Notes under the pieces: generated by a model | Told to the model about the DNA's origin: nothing | Seen by the model: only the letters and a program-made list of their open reading frames with translations | Databases searched by the model: none | Part shown: positions 1 to 5,076 of the stretch, piece after piece | How the letters are laid out: each line of letters begins with the position of its first letter | Numbering within the stretch: the stretch's first letter is position 1 | Source of the DNA: an uncultured Akkermansia sp. | GTDB lineage: Bacteria > Verrucomicrobiota > Verrucomicrobiia > Verrucomicrobiales > Akkermansiaceae | Reading direction: 5' to 3' | NCBI GenBank assembly: GCA_900766865.1 | Contig: CAAFXA010000089.1 | Span: forward strand, 1-5,762 | DNA length: 5,762 nucleotides | Made by a program: the position numbers and the translations under genes

Positions 1-14
1 CGCTCTTCCGATCT
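1..14 (+). other. Illumina adapter remnant (sequencing artefact)
   Basis: The first 14 bases, CGCTCTTCCGATCT, are identical to the last 14 bases of the Illumina TruSeq adapter. Genomic sequence starts at about base 15. The methylase reading frame happens to stay open through the adapter, so its last visible residues (after A-L-P-P-K-K) are artefactual. The left edge is therefore a read or contig end. Confidence 0.9.
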
Positions 15-1026
15 TCTTGGGTGGCAGCGCGATAACGGCATCGATAAGATTCTTCTCGACGAGCTGTGCTCTCAGGTTGCTCTCGTTACCCGTGGCGTAC
101 AGCATACCCAGAGGAAGCATAATAACGAGCTTCCCCTGTTTCTCCCGGCAGTGAGCCAGCATATCGAATAAGAACAACCACTCCGAGCGACTGCGAGCCG
201 TCAACCCCCAGTTAAATCGATTATGAGCATCCTTCTCCAGTGTCTCAACAGGCATACGCATACCCATGGGAGGCTCCGTCAGGCACTTATCGAATCGCAT
301 CAGAGAACCGTCCTCTGCAAGAATGGGATCTGCAATGGAGTCGCCACAACTAATGCGAGCCGTCATATTGCCGTGCAGCATGCAGTTCATCAGCGCCAGA
401 GTATAGCTGCAATTGTTCAGCTCCTGACCATATAACCGCAACGAGTCGTTTCCCCGGGTTGTGTTGATCAGCAGAGAAGCAAAACCAGCGCAAGGATCGT
501 ATACCGTATCTCCAGTTTGAGGAGCAAGGAGCTTCGCCTTCAACTCAGCTACATCCAAAGGAGTAGACGGACAGACATTCTTGCAATTTTCAGACAAGAA
601 CTTAATCCAAGCTTCCATGAATACGGCAGAGGAGTTTTCCTCGGTAGCGGCATCAATACGCAGCGTTACCGATTTCATGGACTCAATCAGCGACACCAGG
701 AATTTCGTAGCGATATTGGCTGAGACCGGCTGGAAGATTGCCCACTTCGGCAGCAATATGTCGTTCCATGATTTGAATAAGCTATTCAACTCTTCCGGCA
801 GAGCTTCCGGGCGAGCATTCGCACATTCGATAATCTTGTCGAATGATATAGCAGAGGCTGTGTGATCCTTCAGGATTTCCGAGAGAGCAGCAGCATTTGC
901 TGAATGCGTATCAGAGAGAGCTTTAGCGGTGACAATCTGAGAACACAGGAGAATGTTATCCGCCGTGGAAGATGCGCCGTTGTAGCTAATGAGGTGATGA
1001 GCAGCAGTATAAAAGATATCTGACAT
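15..1026 (-). CDS. Type I restriction-modification methylase subunit (HsdM-like N-6 adenine methyltransferase), 3' end missing
   Basis: I translated this by reading the minus strand from ATG 1026. About 337 genuine codons are open with no stop, and the C-terminus is lost at the contig edge (complete HsdM is usually about 500 aa). HsdM proteins transfer a methyl group from S-adenosylmethionine to adenine N6, in complex with HsdS. Residues 1-130 are helical, as in the HsdM N-terminal domain. Motif I, the SAM-binding loop, is DPCAGFASLL at 177-186, matching the family form DPxxGxGxLL with Ala for the second Gly. GQELN follows at about 200-204. Motif IV is at 250-255 and reads TEPPMG, whereas the usual form is [N/D/S]PP[F/Y]. 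The segments KLVIMLPLGMLY and DAVIALPP match the usual post-catalytic HsdM strands. The start lies 13 bases after the HsdS-like stop, with no Shine-Dalgarno visible, so translational coupling is likely. Family assignment is solid; catalytic activity is uncertain because of motif IV. Confidence 0.88.
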
Positions 1027-1039
1027 AAAGGTGAGAGTA

Positions 1040-1609
1040 TTAGTTAAGGGTTGAAATAACGAGCTGGTGTTTCTTTTCGGCCAGATCGCATGCGAGCTGT
1101 TTAAGCTCCTGCGAAAGAGTTGCAATTTCTACGATGCTAGCCTGTTCTTCGTAGGGATGAAACTCTAATTCCAGATTGATGATATCCTGCCCTTTGATCA
1201 TAGGAATCGTTGTTCCCTTCGCGGCGTGCTGAAGAGCAAGCTGGCATTCCTTCTGATTCATTAGCCAGGAAAGATAGGCGGGAATAACCTTTGCATCTTC
1301 GTTCACGCGGATAACCATAAGCGGTGCCGCGAGACAGGTAGGGCGTTCTGGTTCCGCCTGAATATAGGTTGTGGTGAGTGATTTTCCACGAGTGCGGATG
1401 ATAATATCACCGGCATGAATCAGGCTGCGGCTCTTACTTGTATCAAGTTCAATTCTCGTAAGCGTCGGCATTTTCCGAATCACCTCGCAGGTTAAATCCT
1501 TCATTTGGAGAAGATCGGTAGAACCGTTCTCGACCTCTTCTACCTGCCCACGGGCATTGAATCCCATGTGGACGGTAACAACATCTTTGAGCGTGTATGT
1601 GGTTTTCAT
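1040..1609 (-). CDS. Half-size type I specificity subunit (HsdS-like, single target-recognition domain)
   Basis: This 189-aa protein would direct the adjacent methylase to its DNA target. It holds one target-recognition domain (about residues 1-155) and one C-terminal helix (about 155-189, ending EKKHQLVISTLN). Family marks are LIHAGDIIIRTRG at 63-75, AYLSWLMNQ at 111-119, and the block GTTIPMIKGQDIINLELEF followed by HPYEEQASIVEI (132-162). That block is the conserved end of a TRD leading into the helix. Canonical HsdS has two TRDs and two helices in about 400 aa. A half-size subunit is known in other systems to dimerise and read a palindromic, interrupted site, and I infer the same here. 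It lies first in the operon, ahead of the methylase, instead of the usual M-then-S order. ATG 1609 is the only in-frame start after an upstream stop, but the nearest AGGAGG is 24 bases away. Confidence 0.88.
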   Translation of the reverse strand: MKTTYTLKDVVTVHMGFNARGQVEEVENGSTDLLQMKDLTCEVIRKMPTLTRIELDTSKSRSLIHAGDIIIRTRGKSLTTTYIQAEPERPTCLAAPLMVIRVNEDAKVIPAYLSWLMNQKECQLALQHAAKGTTIPMIKGQDIINLELEFHPYEEQASIVEIATLSQELKQLACDLAEKKHQLVISTLN

Positions 1610-1614
1610 AAAAC

Positions 1615-1634
1615 TGTAGTAATGATATTTTTAC
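1615..1634 (+). repeat. Left arm of 20-bp inverted repeat flanking the hsdS promoter
   Basis: The arm reads TGTAGTAATG, then AT, then ATTTTTAC. The right arm at 1686-1705, reverse-complemented, reads the same except CA for the central AT (18 of 20 identical). Relative to the predicted start at 1639 it covers about +6 to +25. Such arms could be recombinase sites of an invertible promoter or operator sites. Confidence 0.75.
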
Positions 1635-1639
1635 CTCCT
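1634..1639 (-). promoter_or_regulatory. AGGAGG, displaced Shine-Dalgarno sequence upstream of the HsdS-like gene
   Basis: A perfect AGGAGG on the minus strand lies 24 bases before ATG 1609, too far for normal use (5-9 bases). Only ATC or ATT codons stand at the usual distance. The ATT opens a six-codon frame (ATT ACT ACA GTT TTA TGA) whose stop overlaps the HsdS ATG. It could be a standby site, it could drive a mini-leader, or it may be unused. It also lies at the predicted 5' end of the transcript. Confidence 0.4.
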
Positions 1640-1645
1640 GAGGCA

Positions 1646-1674
1646 ATATTATCACAAATCCAGCAGAAAGTCAA
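1646..1674 (-). promoter_or_regulatory. Sigma70-type promoter of the HsdS-HsdM operon
   Basis: On the minus strand, TTGACT (1669-1674) is separated by exactly 17 bases from TAATAT (1646-1651). Both boxes are close to consensus. Transcription would begin near 1639, giving a leader of about 30 bases before ATG 1609. The promoter is centred on base 1660, which is also the centre of the flanking inverted repeats. Confidence 0.65.
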
Positions 1675-1685
1675 TAGAATTTTGT

Positions 1686-1705
1686 GTAAAAATTGCATTA
1701 CTACA
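1686..1705 (-). repeat. Right arm of 20-bp inverted repeat flanking the hsdS promoter
   Basis: This is the reverse-complement partner of 1615-1634, with 18 of 20 matches and mismatches only at the two central bases. The 51 bases between the arms (1635-1685) hold the whole -35/-10 pair. This arm covers about -47 to -66 of the hsdS promoter. Confidence 0.75.
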
Positions 1706-1733
1706 CATTTTTTTTATTCAAAAGGGCCATTGA

Positions 1734-1759
1734 GGGGTAAAATAGATAGTTTTTGCCCC
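1734..1759 (+). repeat. Stem-loop, 9-bp stem
   Basis: GGGGTAAAA (1734-1742) pairs with TTTTGCCCC (1751-1759) through nine pairs, one of them G-U, around an 8-base loop. No T-run follows on either strand, so it is not a standard terminator. It is the first of a series of stems running to 1883. Confidence 0.45.
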
Positions 1760-1830
1760 GATTTGATGTAGAAAGCGCGGCATCGGGTATAGGTTAGTGG
1801 CGAAAAAATAATTCTACGCCCTACGAATCG

Positions 1831-1883
1831 TGTGTCCTAAATTCGGAATTTCCTGATTTGCTACAAAGTTATACTAGGACACA
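1831..1883 (+). repeat. Stem-loop with perfect 9-bp arms
   Basis: TGTGTCCTA (1831-1839) pairs perfectly with TAGGACACA (1875-1883) across 35 bases. The span also contains the dyad AAATTC-G-GAATTT (1839-1851). It begins directly after the closing pair of the preceding stem (1759-1763/1826-1830), so the two could stack coaxially if transcribed. Confidence 0.45.
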
Positions 1884-1935
1884 TAACTTCTCCGTTTAAA
1901 CACGCGAGCATCAGAATAAACTCTTGCATAGATAT

Positions 1936-1966
1936 TTCAACTTGTGCAAAATTTGCACAAGTTGAA
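1936..1966. repeat. 31-base palindrome with perfect 15-bp arms
   Basis: TTCAACTTGTGCAAA (1936-1950), a single A (1951), then the exact reverse complement (1952-1966). With a one-base centre it is more like a protein-binding dyad or a recombination or processing site than an RNA hairpin, though a transcript would still fold strongly. No T-run follows. It lies in the gap between the methylase operon and the ATPase pair. Confidence 0.8.
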
Positions 1967-2280
1967 CCATGCGACAATGAAAACAGCTGGTCTTAGATAC
2001 CGTGGAAAAGGGGGCGCTGCTATGCCGATGCTTATCTGTGATTATCACTTGGGCATCGCGATACACGACACAATTTTTCCCTGTACGCTTACACTTGTGG
2101 CATATGAAAGTTGACAATGTAACATTTTACGCTTTTTCTCTCTATATCCATTTCCTCTCGTGAAGATAGCATCGACACTCATCCGGGGACGTATGAGCCG
2201 GGAAACAGGGTGCAATTTGCTGTTTTTCTCACAAATATATCAAGAAATGGTATTTTTTATGCCTTTTACTGCGCGTAATG

Positions 2281-2308
2281 TTGACAAAATGCCATTTTAT
2301 GGTAAACT
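2281..2308 (+). promoter_or_regulatory. Putative promoter of the ATPase-TOPRIM pair
   Basis: TTGACA (2281-2286) matches the -35 consensus perfectly. After 16 bases TAAACT (2303-2308) is a 4-of-6 match to the -10 box. Transcription would start near 2315, only about 3 bases before ATG 2318, which implies a nearly leaderless mRNA. The spacer holds a small imperfect dyad (TGCCAT-TTT-ATGGTA, 2290-2304) that could be an operator. The -10 box is only fair. Confidence 0.45.
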
Positions 2309-2317
2309 GGCTGTGCT

Positions 2318-3679
2318 ATGAAGACGGTAGTATGTATATGCTCTTTTGAGATTTCCAACATCAAAAATGTCCGGCATGGAAAAATAGAGATGCCGAATCG
2401 CCTCCCGGGGTATAATCCCGAGAAAGGTGAGCTGCTGGGCATATACGGGCAGAACGGCTCCGGTAAGACCTCTGTGGTCAATGCGATCATCTTAATCCAA
2501 CGCCTTATCTGTGGTCTGCCGCTGGAGAACGACACCGCTTCATTGATTACATGTGGAGAAAAAGAAGCCACTCTTTCCGTCCTGTTCAGCATAGAGGGCG
2601 GCGACTGCAACCATGTTGCACAATATACGGTCACTATCGGTGTGGACACCGACGGGGCAAGGGTAAAGCAAGAGAGCTTTACCATGAAGGCAAATGCACC
2701 CAAGGCCCGCACCAACATCGTCGCAGAGTTCACAGAGCCGGCATTGCCCTCGGAAGCCGAGTTTGTGCCTGTCGCTTCCTTCAATAAGGTTGTGAGCAAC
2801 AGCTCCAGACAGGATTTGATCATCAACAAGGTGCTCACATATCAGGAGCGTACTTCCTATATCTTCAACCAGCGCATGTATCCTCTGTTCCTTAAATTGG
2901 AAACCGAGGCTGTCGACCTGCTTCGTGCGGTGCGCTGCTATGCTGAGCGCAATCTCTTTGTCATTGGCCACAGCAAATCCGGTCTGGTCAATGTCAACTT
3001 GCAGCCTATACCAATCTCACATACTGATTCCGGATGTGATTGCTCTGCCGTAGGGACATGCCTGATCAATCTGAATGCGCCCTCTACGCTGCCGCTCCCC
3101 ATCTATCAGGAGTTCAAGCAGTCCCTGGCGCACATGAATCAGGTGATGTGCAAAATTATACCCGGTTTCCATCTGCAAGTCCGGGAACTGGGGCTGGAGC
3201 TGAGCTCTCTCAATGAAGAGCTGATGCGTATGGAGCTGCTGGCAACCCGGCAGGGGATGGAGATTCCGTTGAAGTTCGAATCTGATGGCATCAAGAAGAT
3301 TATCTCTCTTCTGTTGTACTGGATTATCGTGTCCAATACGCCGGGTTCCTGCTTGATTGTAGACGAACTGGATGCCAGCATTTTCGAATATCTACTGGGT
3401 GAATTGCTCTCTGTGTGGGAGGAGAACGCTCAGGGGCAGCTTATCTTTACGGCGCACAATCTGCATCCGCTGGAAATGCTCGACAAGCGCAGCGTGGTGT
3501 TTACCACGGTAGATCCGAATCAGCGATTCATTCGCATGAAGAATATCAAGGCCAGCAACAACCTGCGCGATGTTTACCTTCGCTCCATCTTCATAGGTGG
3601 GCAGGAGCTTGAGCTGTACGAAGAAACCAACAAGACGGAGATCGCCCGCGCTATCCGTAAGACGATTCCCAGAGATTAA
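2318..3679 (+). CDS. SMC/ABC-type AAA ATPase (OLD/AriA-like), first gene of a candidate defence pair
   Basis: The 453-aa protein is a soluble ATPase with the ABC/SMC head fold (AAA_15/AAA_21-like). The N-terminal strand FEISNIKNVRHGKI (10-23) is typical of the family. Walker A is GQNGSGKT at 44-51. The signature-like SDGIKK is at 322-327, and Walker B LIVDE at 346-350 has E350 as the likely catalytic base. DELDAS follows, and the H-loop histidine is H380 in FTAHNL. About 270 residues separate Walker A from the signature. The tail SNNLRDVY...IGGQELELYEETN (413-438) resembles a widespread family of annotated ATP-binding proteins that I recall but cannot tie to a known function. No TOPRIM domain is fused; a TOPRIM-like protein is encoded 5 bases downstream. 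ATG 2318 is preceded by an in-frame stop at 2303 and no Shine-Dalgarno, but the first strand of the fold needs this start. Known relatives sense phage or DNA and control a partner nuclease; that role here is inferred. Confidence 0.85.
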   Translation: MKTVVCICSFEISNIKNVRHGKIEMPNRLPGYNPEKGELLGIYGQNGSGKTSVVNAIILIQRLICGLPLENDTASLITCGEKEATLSVLFSIEGGDCNHVAQYTVTIGVDTDGARVKQESFTMKANAPKARTNIVAEFTEPALPSEAEFVPVASFNKVVSNSSRQDLIINKVLTYQERTSYIFNQRMYPLFLKLETEAVDLLRAVRCYAERNLFVIGHSKSGLVNVNLQPIPISHTDSGCDCSAVGTCLINLNAPSTLPLPIYQEFKQSLAHMNQVMCKIIPGFHLQVRELGLELSSLNEELMRMELLATRQGMEIPLKFESDGIKKIISLLLYWIIVSNTPGSCLIVDELDASIFEYLLGELLSVWEENAQGQLIFTAHNLHPLEMLDKRSVVFTTVDPNQRFIRMKNIKASNNLRDVYLRSIFIGGQELELYEETNKTEIARAIRKTIPRD

Positions 3680-3684
3680 GTGCC

Positions 3685-4398
3685 ATGGCTGCAAGAAAGG
3701 TTCTATTGTTCGTTGTGGAAGGTCAGTCAGATGCGGCTGCGCTGGAAGGCGTGCTTTCTAAACTGCTCAGCAACGAGAAGATTCGTTTCCATGTGGTGGG
3801 TGCTGATATTACCACAAAGGAGAGACGCGGCGCTACCAGTGTAAAGACTCTGGTAAATGATTTGGTCAAGAAGTTCATGAGCGCGTACCGCCTGCAAGCC
3901 CAGGACTTGCTACAGGTGGTACACCTGATGGATACCGACGGCGCATTTATACCGGAATCTGCGATTCTGGAGGATAAAACTGTAGATGGCTTCGTATACA
4001 CGACCACGACTATTACAGCTCCGAACAAGGAAGACGTAAAGAAACGTAACGCGACCAAGAGCGGCAATATGCTCCTTCTTGCCCACATGGGGGCTACGTA
4101 CAAGAAGATCCCCTATGAAGTGTACTATTGCTCGCGTAATCTGGAACATGTTCTGTATGATATAGAGCAGGATTGCTCCACTCGTGAGAAATTGAGGCTA
4201 TCCGACCAGTTTGATGAGCAATATCGTGACGCTCCATCAGATTTCCTTAACTTCATCTCATCTGTACCGCCGGCGGTGCCTGTCTGCGAATACGGTGATT
4301 CGTGGGACTATATATCCAAACCGGGCGAACTGCATTCATTGGAAAGAGGATGCAATCTCCACATTCTCCTGAACAGAATCTTGAGCCAATACAGCTAA
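3685..4398 (+). CDS. TOPRIM-like protein, probable nuclease partner of the upstream ATPase
   Basis: This 237-aa protein has no signal peptide or membrane segment. LLFVVEGQSDAAAL (7-20) carries the TOPRIM-type glutamate E12, with D16. VVHLMDTDGAF (78-88) supplies the DxD pair D83/D85. SRNLEHVLYD (150-159) looks like the conserved third block (S-x-x-x-E) of TOPRIM-like relatives such as RloB, DUF4435/AriB and OLD. These residues would bind Mg2+ for strand cleavage. The gene starts 5 bases after the ATPase stop, so the two are almost certainly co-transcribed and likely form a complex, as AriA and AriB do in PARIS. Its 237 aa is close to RloB-like proteins and shorter than typical AriB (about 300 aa). 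The TOPRIM assignment rests on motif spacing, not on a search. An inactive regulatory TOPRIM fold or another Mg-dependent enzyme is the main alternative. Confidence 0.7.
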   Translation: MAARKVLLFVVEGQSDAAALEGVLSKLLSNEKIRFHVVGADITTKERRGATSVKTLVNDLVKKFMSAYRLQAQDLLQVVHLMDTDGAFIPESAILEDKTVDGFVYTTTTITAPNKEDVKKRNATKSGNMLLLAHMGATYKKIPYEVYYCSRNLEHVLYDIEQDCSTREKLRLSDQFDEQYRDAPSDFLNFISSVPPAVPVCEYGDSWDYISKPGELHSLERGCNLHILLNRILSQYS

Positions 4399-4464
4399 GA
4401 TTATAGTAGGAAGAAAACTCTCAGAAGATTACACGCTAACATTCGGATCTTTCCCAACAGTGTA
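4399..4464. other. Gap downstream of the TOPRIM gene, no clear terminator
   Basis: ATTACAC (4428-4434) and GTGTAAT (4460-4466) form a 7-bp inverted repeat with a long 25-base loop, and TCTTTT follows later at about 4478-4483. I see no standard GC-rich hairpin with a T-run, so the end of the transcript is uncertain. Confidence 0.3.
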
Positions 4465-4710
4465 ATGGGAGAACTCCTCTTTTGGACCATGACGGCTTGG
4501 GGCAGTTTTTTCAACTACGCACATTTATCAGCTTAACACGTACACTCGTACGGCGATATTGAATCCGTACGTCAGGAGTTTGAGCGTGAGCCTGAATACT
4601 ATGCCTCTATGCGCAAGAACAAGGATATGATGAAGCTTCTATTTTCGTTGAGTGCATACGTAGAAGAGCTAATGCCGAGGGCTGAATCTGTAGCCGCTTT
4701 TCCTCATTAA
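4465..4710 (+). pseudogene. Unrecognised coding relic interrupted by an in-frame stop
   Basis: Starting at ATG 4465, one frame gives 23 residues (MGELLFWTMTAW...), then TAA at 4534-4536. It then continues open to TAA 4708-4710 with protein-like content such as YGDIESVRQEFEREPEYYAS, NKDMMKLLFSLSAYVEELMP. The second part is charged and helical and has no good start codon near its beginning. Past about 4660 it overlaps the IS66 tnpB relic on the other strand, so its true end is probably near there. I read it as a fragment of a host or accessory gene cut by the insertion element and later decay. I do not recognise the family. A chance open frame remains possible. Confidence 0.4.
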
Positions 4711-4959
4711 TTGTAGCCGATAGAGGCCAACTGTACTGCCCCTGCTCGAGACGTTTGCAGAACAGACAAAGCCCGGTTCCATCAAACCAAACAGCTTTAA
4801 GCAAAGTATGCGGTTTGTTGATGAATAAAAAGAAGCTACCTTTGACCATGGGCTGACTGAGTTGTTCAGCAATGATGCCTTGTAGACGGAACATCCCCAG
4901 ACGCATGTCGATGGCTTCCTTATATAGTATGCTATGGTATTGTGCGGTAATGTGAACAT
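4607..4959 (-). pseudogene. tnpB: IS66-family TnpB, frameshifted
   Basis: TnpB is the small accessory protein of IS66 elements. From ATG 4959 the frame reads MFTLPHNTIAYYIRKP. The rest of the protein (IDMRLGMFRLQG..., then GSFFLFINKP, LKAVWFDGTGLCLFCKRLEQ, GQYSWPLS, ALALL) continues in another frame from base 4912. Inserting one base at 4913/4914 would join them into a normal YxxxxPxDMR TnpB start, so a single-base deletion has broken the gene. With that repair the product is about 117 aa, the usual TnpB length. The last 17 or so residues do not look typical and overlap the plus-strand relic, so the C-terminus may be lost. The ATG lies in the loop of a hairpin (4943-4976). Confidence 0.75.
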
Positions 4960-4976
4960 AGATTCACATTATCGCA
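4943..4976 (-). repeat. Strong hairpin around the tnpB start codon
   Basis: Fourteen-base arms (4943-4956 and 4963-4976) pair at 13 positions, with one G-T/A-C mismatch at 4947/4972, around a 6-base loop (4957-4962). The minus-strand tnpB ATG (4957-4959) lies in that loop. This suggests a folded start site or a binding dyad near the end of the element. Confidence 0.65.
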
Positions 4977-5009
4977 TGGTCTGATACAAGGCTTTGGTTG
5001 AATGCTTAC

Positions 5010-5076
5010 TCTACTAACCCCGATTCTCACATTAAACGCAATATGAGCTTGCGACCAACATGCTCTTGCATACTAC
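5010..5076. other. Short gap between the IS66 relic and the ankyrin gene
   Basis: No gene is seen in these 67 bases. Only weak 4-bp hairpins lie downstream of the ankyrin stop, so no convincing terminator can be called for that gene. Confidence 0.3.

Larger units (their letters stand above)
1706..2280. other. Intergenic region with stem-loops, no convincing gene
   Basis: About 575 bases lie between the two divergent units. The short frames here have poor starts and no recognisable family. A T8 run (1708-1715) has no hairpin before it. Potential stems are 1734-1742/1751-1759, 1759-1763/1826-1830 enclosing 1768-1773/1812-1817, 1831-1839/1875-1883, a small dyad at 1839-1851, and the long palindrome at 1936-1966. 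Confidence 0.6.
4607..5009 (-). mobile_element. Relic of an IS66-family insertion sequence
   Basis: The minus strand carries a recognisable IS66 accessory gene (tnpB), but no tnpC transposase follows it, so the element cannot move by itself. On the minus strand the sequence GTAAGCATTCAACC begins at 5009. IS66 ends typically begin GTAA, often GTAAGC, so 5009 may be the original left terminus, only 50 bases before the tnpB start and with no room for tnpA. The other end is lost. Because tnpB may end naturally at 4607 or be truncated near 4663, the left boundary is uncertain. No matching 8-base target duplication can be shown. Confidence 0.6.

Noticed and set aside
1508..1522. AGATCGGTAGAAC, resembling the reverse complement of the adapter
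   Set aside because: It differs from AGATCGGAAGAGC and lies in an uninterrupted, family-consistent HsdS reading frame, so it is genomic.
1708..1715. T8 run as a possible terminator
   Set aside because: No stem-loop directly precedes it on the plus strand, and on the minus strand it is upstream of the hsdS promoter.
1505..1771. 88-aa plus-strand frame
   Set aside because: It overlaps the HsdS-like gene antisense and then crosses the promoter and inverted repeats; the sequence is not protein-like.
2026..2058. Nested dyads (CGATGC/GCATCG and GTGAT-T-ATCAC)
   Set aside because: The arms are only 5-6 bp, at a level expected by chance.
1911..2117. 68-aa minus-strand frame with four cysteines near its start (CHKCKRTGKNC), zinc-ribbon-like
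   Set aside because: It starts with TTG, has no ribosome site, runs through the 31-base palindrome and has no recognisable fold after the cysteines. A relic of a transposase cannot be excluded but is unsupported.
2266..2838. 190-aa open frame on the minus strand
   Set aside because: It lies antisense to the ATPase gene, which has all its motifs in the plus frame, and its composition (Ser/Leu/Thr rich) is that of a shadow frame.
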